64,000 nt of DNA from Laceyella sacchari (GCF_004343255.1 NZ_SMDD01000001.1:1071284-1135283); one strand, 5' to 3'. Shown: positions 43,791 through 51,835, counted from the stretch's first letter. Made by a program: numbers and translations. Notes: generated from the letters alone by a model not told the origin.

Positions 43791-43828
43791 CTACGAAACT
43801 TCTAAGTATCTATCGAACTTATAAGTGC
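43791..43828. promoter_or_regulatory. Tandem operator-like repeats between ytcD and ytbD
   Basis: Two adjacent 19-bp direct repeats, CTACGAAACTTCTAAGTAT (43791-43809) and CTATCGAACTTATAAGTGC (43810-43828), flanked by AAGTAC and GTACTT. Such tandem sites in a divergent HxlR promoter are likely regulator-binding sites. Confidence 0.6.
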
Positions 43829-43957
43829 GTACTTCTCATTATGATTCATATATCTCATAATAACATTCGCCGGCTGATATTAACCATGCTTTTCTTTATA
43901 TCGTCTGCTAGAAGATGAACCAACCATGCAATCAGACCAGTGTCAGGAGGACAGAAA

Positions 43958-45169
43958 ATGACTTTAGATAAAAAACGAAGTACATTGGCACTGCTGGCAT
44001 TGGCAGTCAGTGCATTTGCGATTGGCACCACAGAATTCATCAGTGTGGGGTTATTACCGCTTATCGCTCAAGATTTGCAAATTTCTGTAACAACCGCTGG
44101 GTTAACCGTTTCTCTATATGCATTAGGGGTCACATTTGGAGCGCCCATTCTAACATCGGTCACATCGAGTATGTCGCGCAAATCGTTATTGCTTTCTATT
44201 ATGGCTGTTTTTATTGCTGGTAATACGATTGCTGCTAGTGCGACAAGTATTGGCATATTACTTGTTGCGCGTGTCCTGTCTGCGTTTTCACATGGTGTAT
44301 TTATGTCGATCGGCTCGACGATCGCAGCGAATTTAGTGCGGGAAGATCGTAGAGCTAGTGCGATTTCCATTATGTTTTCCGGACTCACTGTGGCAACAGT
44401 TACCGGCGTACCTTTTGGTACATTTCTTGGACAGCAATTTGGCTGGAGATTCGCCTTTATTGCGATTGTAGCAGTTGGTGTGATTTCCTTTATAGCCAAC
44501 AGTACCCTTGTTCCATCTGACTTGCCAAAAGGCACGCGCACAACATTCCGCGATCAGTTCAAACTGGTTACCAATGGTCGCTTATTACTCTCATTTGTCA
44601 TTACGGCTTTAGGGTATGGAGGGACGTTTGTAGTATTTACCTATTTATCTCCATTGCTTCAAAATATTACAGGATTCGAAGAAGGAACCGTTGCCGCCAT
44701 TTTGCTTGTGTATGGCGTTGCTATTGCCATCGGCAACATCATTGGCGGGAAAGTGGCCAATCAGAAGCCCATTACCGCGTTATTCTATATGTTTACTATG
44801 CAAGCAATTGTGCTTTTCATCTTAACCTTTACTGCGCCATATAAGGTTGCTGGATTGATCACGATCATCTTGATGGGGATTTTTGCTTTTATGAATGTGC
44901 CAGGACTGCAAGTGTATGTCGTGATGCTGGCTGAACGCTTTGTACCAAGTGCGGTAGATGTGGCTTCTGCCATCAATATTGCCGCATTTAACGCCGGAAT
45001 CGCCATCGGCTCTTACTTGGGCGGCGTTATCACGGATTCTGTTGGGTTGATTCATACGGCCTGGATCGGGGCAGTGATGGTTTTAGGTGCTGTGATCCTG
45101 ACAGGGTGGAGTCGCGCCTTGGAGCAAAAAGATCAAACCCGGGTAGGTAAACATGTTTTTTCAGAATAA
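43958..45169 (+). CDS. ytbD: MFS transporter, DHA1 family (YtbD-like)
   Basis: 403 residues, 12 membrane helices. TM1 FAIGTTEFISVGLLPLIAQD is the typical DHA1 sequence of the YtbD/NepI/PbuE group. AGGAGG is 8 nt before ATG 43958. Probably exports a toxic metabolite or drug handled together with the reductase YtbE 100 bp downstream; the substrate is unknown. Controlled by the divergent HxlR regulator. Confidence 0.88.
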   Translation: MTLDKKRSTLALLALAVSAFAIGTTEFISVGLLPLIAQDLQISVTTAGLTVSLYALGVTFGAPILTSVTSSMSRKSLLLSIMAVFIAGNTIAASATSIGILLVARVLSAFSHGVFMSIGSTIAANLVREDRRASAISIMFSGLTVATVTGVPFGTFLGQQFGWRFAFIAIVAVGVISFIANSTLVPSDLPKGTRTTFRDQFKLVTNGRLLLSFVITALGYGGTFVVFTYLSPLLQNITGFEEGTVAAILLVYGVAIAIGNIIGGKVANQKPITALFYMFTMQAIVLFILTFTAPYKVAGLITIILMGIFAFMNVPGLQVYVVMLAERFVPSAVDVASAINIAAFNAGIAIGSYLGGVITDSVGLIHTAWIGAVMVLGAVILTGWSRALEQKDQTRVGKHVFSE

Positions 45170-45273
45170 AAAGGGAGAATGGTACCCTGTATCAACGGGG
45201 GTTTGAAAGGAGGTGATGGACACTGCATTGATAATTAGACAGAACAATCAATTTACCAACGGGAGGAAAATAT

Positions 45274-46119
45274 ATGACAGCGAAAAACTTACAAGATACC
45301 ACCACTTTGCATAACGGTGTGAAAATGCCCTGGTTTGGCATCGGGGTATTTAAAGTGGAAGAAGGACTTGAGTTGGTTCATGCCATAAAAACAGCGATTC
45401 AATATGGTTATCGCAGCATTGATACGGCGGCCATTTATGAAAATGAAGCCGGAGTCGGACAAGGAATTCGTGAAGGGTTGAAGGAAACCGGCATTTCTAG
45501 AGAAGAGTTGTTTGTGACATCGAAAGTTTGGAATGCCGATTTAGGGTATGAATCCACCATAAAAGCTTATGAAACGAGCTTAAATAAACTTGGCTTAGAG
45601 TATCTGGATTTATACCTTATTCATTGGCCGGTAGAAGGCAAATATAAAGAGGCATGGAGAGCGTTGGAGACGCTTTACAAAGAAGGGCGAGTCAAAGCGA
45701 TTGGGGTAAGCAATTTTCACATCCATCACCTCGAAGACTTGATGAAAGATGCTGAGATTAAACCGATGGTGAACCAGGTGGAATACCATCCGCGTTTGAC
45801 TCAAAAAGAACTAAAGGCGTTTTGCCGTGAACACGGGATTCAGCTGGAAGCTTGGTCTCCATTGATGCAAGGCCAATTGCTGGATCATCAAGTTTTAAAA
45901 GATATCGCAAACAAATATGGCAAGTCACCTGCGCAAGTCATTTTGCGTTGGGACTTGCAAAACGGCGTCGTGACCATTCCCAAATCGACGAAAGCACATC
46001 GAATTGCTGAAAATGCCCAAGTGTTTGATTTTGCGTTGACGGACGAAGAGATGGAGCGAATTGATGGCTTGAATCAGAATAAACGAGTGGGTCCAGATCC
46101 GGATAACTTCGACTTCTAA
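45274..46119 (+). CDS. ytbE: Aldo/keto reductase (YtbE-like)
   Basis: 281 residues. AKR catalytic tetrad: Asp in RSIDTAAIYENEAGVGQGI, the Tyr in AAIYENE, Lys in ELFVTSKVWNADLGYES and His in YLDLYLIHWPVEGKYK; NADPH-binding region VTIPKSTKAHRIAENA. It reduces aldehydes and ketones with NADPH; B. subtilis YtbE has broad aldehyde activity. GGGAGG is 8 nt before ATG. It is the downstream partner of ytbD and ends at a hairpin. Confidence 0.92.
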   Translation: MTAKNLQDTTTLHNGVKMPWFGIGVFKVEEGLELVHAIKTAIQYGYRSIDTAAIYENEAGVGQGIREGLKETGISREELFVTSKVWNADLGYESTIKAYETSLNKLGLEYLDLYLIHWPVEGKYKEAWRALETLYKEGRVKAIGVSNFHIHHLEDLMKDAEIKPMVNQVEYHPRLTQKELKAFCREHGIQLEAWSPLMQGQLLDHQVLKDIANKYGKSPAQVILRWDLQNGVVTIPKSTKAHRIAENAQVFDFALTDEEMERIDGLNQNKRVGPDPDNFDF

Positions 46120-46125
46120 TAAGAT

Positions 46126-46168
46126 GCAAAAGGATATAGGCGTCTGTGTTTTGTCTATATCCTTTTGC
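46126..46168 (+). terminator. Hairpin terminating ytbDE
   Basis: Perfect 14-bp stem GCAAAAGGATATAG / CTATATCCTTTTGC. The T's are in the stem itself; termination is likely but not certain. Confidence 0.7.
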
Positions 46169-46260
46169 GATATGAATCACTCCTCATACCATATGTTTAA
46201 AAAGGGGTGATTCAGGTTCATAACGTAATGGCCTAAAACATGAAATCGGGAGGGCTCTGC

Positions 46261-47053
46261 ATGCATCTGTATTTGGAAGGAAAAACGGCACTGGTTACTG
46301 GTTCTACAGCAGGTATTGGAAAGGCAATTGCGATGTCGTTGGCAGCAGAAGGCGCCATTGTGCTAATCAATGGACGACGTGAAGAAAAAGTGGATCAAAC
46401 GATCAAAGAAATTCAAGCAAAGTATCCTGACGCCACTCTTCAGTCAGTAGTTGCTGATCTTGGAACCGAACAAGGATGCCAACAGGTGATTGAAAAGCAC
46501 TCGGAAGTAGATATTATTATAAACAACCTGGGAATCTTTGAGCCTGTAGAATATTTTGATATCCCTGATGAGGATTGGTTTAAACTGTTTGAAGTCAACA
46601 TCATGAGCGGGATTCGACTCTCTCGCTGGTACCTAAAACAAATGATTCAAAAAAAAGAAGGCAGAGTCATTTTTATCGCTAGCGAAGCAGCGATCATGCC
46701 TTCTCAAGAAATGGCTCACTATAGTGCGACCAAAACGATGCAGCTCTCTCTCCCGCAGTTTGGCTGAACTGACGAAAGGAACAAATGTGACGGTTAATAC
46801 GGTGATGCCGGGTTCCACGTTAACAGAAGGGGTAGAAACGATGTTAAATACCCTTTATCCTGATGAGAACTTGACGATAGAAGAAGCAGAAAAGCGATTT
46901 ATGAAAGAGAATCGCCCAACATCCCTTATTCAAAGGCTTATTCGACCAGAAGAAATTGCACATTTCGTCACCTTTTTAAGCAGTCCTCTTTCCTCAGCTA
47001 TTAATGGGTCTGCATTGCGAATAGATGGGGGATTAGTGCGTAGTGTGTTTTAA
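46261..47053 (+). pseudogene. Short-chain dehydrogenase/reductase, frameshifted in a CT tract
   Basis: The first frame gives GKTALVTGSTAGIGKAIAMS (NAD(P)-binding), INNLGIFEP and the catalytic AHYSATKTMQ; it stops at 46767 after LSLPQFG. From 46724 another frame continues with SRSLAELTKGTNVTVNTVMP to IDGGLVRSVF, the normal SDR end. Joining the frames at the CTCTCTCTCCC tract (46744-46754) restores a full protein of about 264 residues. A two-base loss in the CT repeat is the simplest explanation: slippage, phase variation or sequence error. GGGAGGG is 6 nt before ATG 46261. Confidence 0.85.
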
Positions 47054-47142
47054 TAGGGGGAGCATCAAAGACAGGAAGCGTTTTCAGAGTGAAAGTCAAT
47101 TATTGGTTCTCCCGGAACGAAATACTGCAGTGTAGATGATCG

Positions 47143-47177
47143 AAAAGGGCTCTCGGTATCAAACTGAAGGCCCTTTT
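47143..47177. terminator. Terminator-like hairpin; similar copy at 51400-51434
   Basis: AAAAGGGC pairs with GCCCTTTT. The loop (TCTCGGTATCAAACTGAAG) resembles the loop of the hairpin at 51400, so the two are copies of one element. It ends the Nudix/XRE unit on the minus strand or the SDR gene on the plus strand. Confidence 0.7.
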
Positions 47178-47211
47178 AACCTTTTTGAAGGTGAATAAGC
47201 TATTGGCCGTA

Positions 47212-47760
47212 TTATCCGTACTTTTCTGTATATAAGCGCAAAAGCTTTTCGGTTGAGGGAAAAGCGAGCTGATTCCAAGGAATTTCATCAAAGCGGAAAA
47301 AATAACCTTTTTTGCTTTCGATGTTTACAATCACTTCTTCATGATAGGCAATCGCTTCGTAGGTTAATTGGACTAAACCTTCTTCGGCCGAAGAACAGGT
47401 GTTGATGATTCCATCAATTTTTACAGTAAGACCCGTTTCTTCTTTTACCTCATTTCCTAATGCTTCAAACAGATCTTGTCCTCGCTCCACATGCCCTCCA
47501 GGAAATGCCCATAAGCCTTTACCCGGTTCTTCATTTCTTTGAAGAAGCAATACTTTATTTCTTTCTTTGTTTAATACGACTGCCACCACTACTAGCTTTG
47601 GATCTAAATAGAAGACGAATTGACAATGATGACAAAGGAGTTGAGGTTGGTTGGGAATGTGTAGATCTTCCAGGGAAAAACGGTTGCCACATCGAGGACA
47701 AAACTTTAAGTCCTCTTTTTTATATCTCCACTGATACTTAAAGTAAAGCTCTTTGTTCAT
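47212..47760 (-). CDS. Nudix hydrolase with N-terminal zinc ribbon
   Basis: 182 residues. Zinc ribbon: LKFCPRCGNRF ... LLCHHCQFVFY. Nudix box GGHVERGQDLFEALGNEVKE with EETG, in which Asn replaces the usual Arg of REVxEE. Zinc-ribbon Nudix proteins hydrolyse NADH, ADP-ribose or related nucleoside diphosphates. It begins 3 bp after the XRE gene's stop on the minus strand, so both are in one operon. The change from Arg to Asn may alter metal binding or activity. Confidence 0.87.
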   Translation of the reverse strand: MNKELYFKYQWRYKKEDLKFCPRCGNRFSLEDLHIPNQPQLLCHHCQFVFYLDPKLVVVAVVLNKERNKVLLLQRNEEPGKGLWAFPGGHVERGQDLFEALGNEVKEETGLTVKIDGIINTCSSAEEGLVQLTYEAIAYHEEVIVNIESKKGYFFRFDEIPWNQLAFPSTEKLLRLYTEKYG

Positions 47761-47763
47761 TGC

Positions 47764-48606
47764 TTAAATCTCCTTGCTAATAGATTGGTTATTCCAAATG
47801 GAAAAAAATTTATTCTTCACCTGCTCGAATAATGTGTGCTTGCCTTTAAGTTTATGCAGTGTAAACCGTGGTCGTTTTTTTTCAGGAATATAATCTGTTA
47901 TCTCAAAGACCAGTTTTCCGGTTTCACCATCGTCGAATCCTGTGACAATGTATGGGAAAACGGTGCTATAAGTTTTAATCTTTAGGCGAGAATTGAGATC
48001 CTGGGGTAATGATTTGCGAAGTTGATGGAGTTTGCGAATGGAATTGCGGATTTCGTGGTGGAATTCTTGTCTGTATTCATCATCTTCTATGAAAGTGAGG
48101 ATAGAAGCATTTCTTTCGATCCAATCGGGATTCAGGATTAGCAAGTAAATATTGCCGGTCGCCAGTTTCGCTTGCAAGATATCACTTGAATCATCGGTTA
48201 AGTGGATCATCGAAGTTCCTGAGATAAAGCAATCTCCTTTTGCTTCAACAAGACAATTTTTATAGTCCAATATACGGTCAAACGGCGAGTCCGTCAGTTT
48301 AACTATGCCGTTGTTTTCATTATGATTGACGTTCTCCTGATTACTATCCGGATGTTTTGTACTTGGATTGAATGGATCGTAATCAGAAAGCCCCATTTTC
48401 CAGAGTGGAATTTGCAATATACGACATAAGCGGCGAAGTGTTTGGGGATCAGAGATATGTTTTATGCCTCGCTCCACATCAGATACATAATTTACACTCA
48501 CACCAGTTCCGCCACCCGCTTGCGGCCATTTTTCAGCCAGCTGTGTCTGTGTCATTTTTAATTTCTCTCTACCTTCACGAATCGTTAATCCGTAATGGTA
48601 TTTCAT
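47764..48606 (-). CDS. XRE-family HTH protein with large C-terminal sensor-like domain
   Basis: 280 residues. N-terminal HTH (about 5-70: LTIREGREKLKMTQTQLAEK, VSVNYVSDVERGIKHISDPQ), a Pro/Asn-rich linker, then a domain of about 180 residues (from LDYKNCLVEAKGDCFISGTS; ILQAKLATGNIYLLILNPDW) resembling the phospholipase-D-like/DUF5919-type modules attached to HTH regulators. GAGAGGG lies 10 nt before the ATG. The gene pair with a Nudix hydrolase suggests nucleotide-derived ligand sensing; this is inference. It is the first accessory-region gene. Confidence 0.75.
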   Translation of the reverse strand: MKYHYGLTIREGREKLKMTQTQLAEKWPQAGGGTGVSVNYVSDVERGIKHISDPQTLRRLCRILQIPLWKMGLSDYDPFNPSTKHPDSNQENVNHNENNGIVKLTDSPFDRILDYKNCLVEAKGDCFISGTSMIHLTDDSSDILQAKLATGNIYLLILNPDWIERNASILTFIEDDEYRQEFHHEIRNSIRKLHQLRKSLPQDLNSRLKIKTYSTVFPYIVTGFDDGETGKLVFEITDYIPEKKRPRFTLHKLKGKHTLFEQVKNKFFSIWNNQSISKEI

Positions 48607-48779
48607 AATCTTACAACCCTCTCATTCAAACCAGATAGTGTGAGTACCACGCTAAAATACAACTATTCAGTTTGTTCTAATATTCCGAAATCTAAATCAT
48701 ACTATTACTAGGTTCATCGTGCATATTAAAACTTCTTGTCCAAATAGTCAAGTGATTTAGATAAAGGGTGGTGGAGATT

Positions 48780-49085
48780 TTGCTAAAAGTTCAAATTAAA
48801 GGGAAAGCAAATCAAGTTACGTCGTTTATTAATAAATTACAACAACGTCCTGAAATAGAAGTCGATTGCCATGAAAAACAGTGGAAGGGGATGTACGGGA
48901 GTAAAGATGTTGAAGTGACATGCTATGTGCGTCTTTTTCCAGAGACCTATGTGCAAAGGGTTTCCTTATTGGCAGCCAATGGCAAGGAAATCGTCATTCC
49001 CTTGTGGGATGTGCTTGAACTGGAGCTTGATGATGGAAAAAAGATCATTGCTGGAAAAAGTTTTGATATTTTTGGTGTGAGATAG
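48780..49085 (+). CDS. Small conserved protein, DUF3970-like
   Basis: 101 residues from the TTG at 48780 (AAAGGG about 10 nt upstream); GTG codons at 48768/48771 are alternative starts. It begins (M)LKVQIKGKANQVTSFINKLQ and has CYVRLFPETYVQRVSLLA, resembling small proteins of Bacillus plasmids and integrative elements. Soluble, alpha/beta. Function unknown. It lies divergent from the XRE/Nudix operon. Confidence 0.65.
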   Translation: MLKVQIKGKANQVTSFINKLQQRPEIEVDCHEKQWKGMYGSKDVEVTCYVRLFPETYVQRVSLLAANGKEIVIPLWDVLELELDDGKKIIAGKSFDIFGVR

Positions 49086-49214
49086 ATCATGTATTCTAGC
49101 AAGGGATTGTTAGGCGGCTTACTGGTATAAATCGAATGGTCGTTTGAATGTACAGAAAAGGGTATGTTGTCCAGAGTGATACGTATTAGTTACTCCATAG
49201 ATATAGTAAATGTG

Positions 49215-49417
49215 TTACTTTAAGCTCCATGCTTTCTTCATTTGTGAGAAAACTTCAGACCATTCCTGGTAGAAGGTAAACGTGCCCCCGGCTCTTATTG
49301 ATCCGCGCCCCTCAGGCTTCCCATTACGCCCCATAGCGTAGCAACAAAGGAAGATACCCGTCTACTTCATAACTGATTTCCCATTCGCGCAATAATAATG
49401 CTTTTTTGCTATATCAT
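49215..49417 (-). pseudogene. Decayed small gene, minus strand
   Basis: A ribosome binding site (AGGAGGGC) and ATG at 49417 are followed by an immediate stop. Two overlapping frames carry coding-like text: KKALLLREWEISYEVDGYLP and, shifted, GKPEGRGSIRAGGTFTFYQE then WSEVFSQMKKAWSLK. At least two frameshifts separate them. The family is not recognised. Confidence 0.5.
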
Positions 49418-49553
49418 GCCCTCCTGAAATAAAAGAGGTTTGCTTACCACGTGATCTTGCTAGTGTCATTCCTCGTTTTAAGAAGAGCCAAACATATATT
49501 TATGGTCTGTATCAGGGGCGTCTGAAATGGAAGTGTTGGTGGCAGCTTTTTGA

Positions 49554-49576
49554 AAGAGGGCGTTTTTAGCCCTCTT
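49554..49576. terminator. Hairpin terminator
   Basis: Perfect 8-bp stem AAGAGGGC / GCCCTCTT with a T-rich 7-nt loop; no long T tail. Confidence 0.5.
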
Positions 49577-49583
49577 CATACAA

Positions 49584-49645
49584 TTCTCGAGGAGCGCCGA
49601 TGCACAAGTGCAACAAATGAAAAAATGGCTTTGGAGCTGCTGGCT
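49584..49645 (+). repeat. Dispersed 62-bp repeat, copy 2 (first copy at 18775-18836, minus strand)
   Basis: 52 of 62 positions match the copy at 18775-18836, with the first 26 identical. It directly follows the hairpin at 49554. Substitutions do not favour any single reading frame. Confidence 0.75.
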
Positions 49646-49723
49646 TATTCATCTTACAAGCTCAAATATAAATCTGGCGTTTTATTATTTTGAAATGTAA
49701 TTTCACCAAATGGAGGAAATATC

Positions 49724-49843
49724 ATGAAACGAGTGATTAATTATGCTATTATAAATGAAGGGTGTAATCAGATTTTTGCGAACACCCCATGCTTCGAAAA
49801 AAAGCCAGGGAGTCGTCGGAAATCCTTAATGCCTTATGAATAA
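49724..49843 (+). pseudogene. cas6 3'-end remnant, now a 39-codon frame
   Basis: From about 49765 the DNA matches the 3' end of cas6 at 51101-51181. In the homologous frame it reads TPHASKKSQGVVGNP against TPYASEKSQEVVGNP of the intact gene and then stops because one C is missing. A different frame gives a 39-residue ORF with TGGAGGAAAT before ATG 49724. Most of the second cas6 copy is gone. Confidence 0.7.
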
Positions 49844-49989
49844 AGGGGTCTGGGGATTTTGAGTCGTATTTTATCGGACATATTAGGGGCATTTATATTC
49901 TTTTTTAGGGAGGCGTTCGCAAAAGGGGATAACCATGGCTGCAGGACAAGCGCTTTGGCGAATGCCGAATCAAAGAAATACATCTCATC
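49765..49989 (+). repeat. Duplicated block copy A: cas6 3' end + leader + first CRISPR repeat
   Basis: This stretch is homologous over its whole length to 51101-51331 (roughly 70 percent by eye): cas6 end, a leader containing TTAGGGAGG(C/T)GTTCG(C/T)AAAA, and the start of the 37-bp CRISPR repeat. It places a second leader-repeat unit downstream of each cas6 copy. Confidence 0.8.
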
Positions 49990-50081
49990 AAGAGAATTGA
50001 AACTACCGTATCCTAGCGTGAAGAGGTAGGGCGTTCCGATCAGGGAATCAAAGAAATACATCTCATCGAGAGAATGGAAAC
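49967..50081 (+). CRISPR. Mini-CRISPR: two 37-bp repeats and one 41-bp spacer
   Basis: Repeats at 49967-50003 and 50045-50081 both begin GAATCAAAGAAATACATCTC and end GAAAC; they differ at two positions. The ends ATTGAAAC/ATGGAAAC would give the 8-nt 5' handle typical of Cas6-processed crRNA. One 41-nt spacer lies between. The array is cut short by a terminator at 50090. A third, truncated repeat (23 nt) is at 51309-51331 after cas6. Confidence 0.8.
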
Positions 50082-50089
50082 GTAACGGG

Positions 50090-50113
50090 ATCTCTCACAA
50101 GAGAGATTTTTTG
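50090..50113 (+). terminator. Terminator directly after the mini-CRISPR
   Basis: 7-bp stem ATCTCTC / GAGAGAT with a 4-nt loop and TTTTTG tail, 9 nt past the second repeat. Confidence 0.8.
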
Positions 50114-50136
50114 TTTTAGTTGAGGTGAATGATCAA

Positions 50137-50364
50137 TTGAAAAAACATGTGAAATATCGAGAGCGGTTATTTGCCATGCTTGCAGAATTATTGCTTGATC
50201 CGGGGCCATATAAAATTAAGGAGACGGCATTGCGTTATGGAGTCAGCGATAAACAAGTCCGCAACGATATCGACTATTTGAGAGAAAAACTAAATACACC
50301 AAATCAAAGGGAGTATATTACCAGATATCATGGGAAATACGAAGGTAACTTTTCAAGAGGCTAA
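50137..50364 (+). CDS. Small HTH protein upstream of cas6 (SpoIIID/DeoR-like helix-turn-helix)
   Basis: 75 residues from TTG 50137 (GAGGTGA 8 nt upstream); GTG 50125 is an alternative start. After a basic helix it reads KIKETALRYGVSDKQVRNDI then DYLREKLN, a helix-turn-helix like those of SpoIIID and DeoR proteins. It precedes cas6 by 37 bp and is probably co-transcribed. It may control cas6/CRISPR transcription or be a domesticated sporulation-type regulator. No other domain is present. Confidence 0.65.
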   Translation: MKKHVKYRERLFAMLAELLLDPGPYKIKETALRYGVSDKQVRNDIDYLREKLNTPNQREYITRYHGKYEGNFSRG

Positions 50365-50401
50365 ACTTGAATCAAGATTATATCTTGTAAGGAGATAGAG
50401 C

Positions 50402-51181
50402 ATGTATCGGTTGCGCATCTTTTTGAAGCCATATGGAAAGAAATTGGATCGAGGTGTTTGGGGGCGAAGATTGCATGGCTATATATTAAAAGCGATTCAA
50501 AACACCGATCCGGTGCTTTCCCAGATGATTCATGATCGGAAAGAACGTCAAATATTCTCTGCTCATCTATTGATTGAGAATGATGAATTGCATATTCAAA
50601 GCCCAAGTAAAGCATTTATTCAATGTATGCAACAGCATTTTTTGGTTCAAAAAGAGATTGATTTGATCGATTGGAAAGGTGTGGTTCAAGAGGTTCAGTT
50701 GATCAGTTATTCGGATGAAGACATCATGCGAAGGTTTGCGACGAAATTTACGTTGCATTTTATTTCTCCAACCACTTTTTACCAATCCGGCAATTACTAC
50801 CCTCTGCCAGATCCAACCCTTCTGTTTCTAAGCGCTTTAAAAATTACGCATACAGGCAACATTGATTTTCCATACTCCATGATTCGGACCATCAAAATTA
50901 ATTATGCTTCTTTCAAAACCGTGGTCGTCGACTTTGAAAAATTTCAAGCCATCGGTTTTTTGGGGAAAATGACTTTAAATACAAATAAATTGCCTCTTGA
51001 GGATCAGAAGTGGCTTTGGAAGTTAGCATGCTATGGCTCGATCATGGGGTTTGGTTATAAAACAGCCTGGGGGATGGGGCAAGTCAAATTAATTCCGCAT
51101 AATCAATCCAAATTGCGAACACCGTATGCTTCGGAAAAAAGCCAGGAGGTCGTCGGAAATCCCTTAATACCTTATAAATAA
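50402..51181 (+). CDS. cas6: CRISPR-associated endoribonuclease Cas6
   Basis: 259 residues. N-terminal ferredoxin-like start MYRLRIFLKPYGKKLDRGVW, followed by GRRLHGYILKAI with a conserved candidate catalytic His, and the Cas6 C-terminal Gly-rich loop GSIMGFGYKTAWGMGQVKLI at about 212-231. Cas6 cleaves pre-crRNA at the repeat base, leaving an 8-nt handle. GGAG lies 8 nt before the ATG. No other cas gene is in the window, so it must work with cas genes elsewhere or be a relic. Both repeat families nearby end in ATTGAAA(C/G), fitting Cas6 processing. Confidence 0.85.
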   Translation: MYRLRIFLKPYGKKLDRGVWGRRLHGYILKAIQNTDPVLSQMIHDRKERQIFSAHLLIENDELHIQSPSKAFIQCMQQHFLVQKEIDLIDWKGVVQEVQLISYSDEDIMRRFATKFTLHFISPTTFYQSGNYYPLPDPTLLFLSALKITHTGNIDFPYSMIRTIKINYASFKTVVVDFEKFQAIGFLGKMTLNTNKLPLEDQKWLWKLACYGSIMGFGYKTAWGMGQVKLIPHNQSKLRTPYASEKSQEVVGNPLIPYK

Positions 51182-51331
51182 AGGGTTTTGGGGATTTAGA
51201 GATGGATTGATACGACAGGTGAATGGGGGCATTCTTTCCTTTGTTAGGGAGGTGTTCGTAAAAAGGGGGGGGGATACATGCTTGAAGACAAGTGATTCGA
51301 CGTACGCCGAATCAAAGAAATACATCTCATC
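51101..51331 (+). repeat. Duplicated block copy B: cas6 3' end + leader + truncated CRISPR repeat
   Basis: Homologous to 49765-49989. The leader has a run of nine G (51265-51273). The repeat part GAATCAAAGAAATACATCTC..ATC (51309-51331) stops after 23 nt and is followed by unrelated sequence, so the array behind this leader has been deleted. Confidence 0.8.
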
Positions 51332-51399
51332 TTTCACAAGTTTAATTGCGCTATCAGTAACGACGGCTGAAGGGTAAATAATTGATGTCATTTTAATAA

Positions 51400-51434
51400 A
51401 AAAGGGCTCTTGGTATCAGACCATAAGCCCTTTT
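51400..51434. terminator. Terminator-like hairpin; copy of 47143-47177
   Basis: AAAAGGGC / GCCCTTTT with the loop TCTTGGTATCAGACCATAA, very similar to the hairpin at 47143. It ends the cas6 block. Confidence 0.7.
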
Positions 51435-51835
51435 AAATTTTTAAAATTTATTTAGGTAGGATAGCGAGAGCATCTAACTCTCATATAGTGTTGTAAATGA
51501 TTGGTGCGTATGTACGGTTTAGCAATTAAGTACATGTTTATGCAACTTGCCAAGATAAATACAATGATAACTGAAAGATAGTTAAATATGGCTACTCATT
51601 ATTTATTTGGAAGAGGGGATTAGTATGTGGAATAATTGCAATCTTCAGTAATGAAGGGGGTATATATAAGTGATAGAAGTTTTGCATTTTTAATTCAGGA
51701 GGATATGGTAGATGAGGTTCAATAATGAGGGTATATATCATTGTAATTGCCTGTGGATTGGCTTGTGCCATCTTGTTGAACCAATAAAAGTTTTTTCTGG
51801 AAGTAAAGGTGGTTTAAGATGAAGGAGGAATATTA
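51435..51835. other. AT-rich gap before the toxin gene
   Basis: No firm gene. Two overlapping short frames could be expressed: 51712-51822 (36 codons, MRFNNEGIYHCNC..., AGGAGG 9 nt upstream) and 51725-51787 (20 codons, hydrophobic MRVYIIVIACGLACAILLNQ). Promoter sequences for the toxin operon are expected here. Confidence 0.35.
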
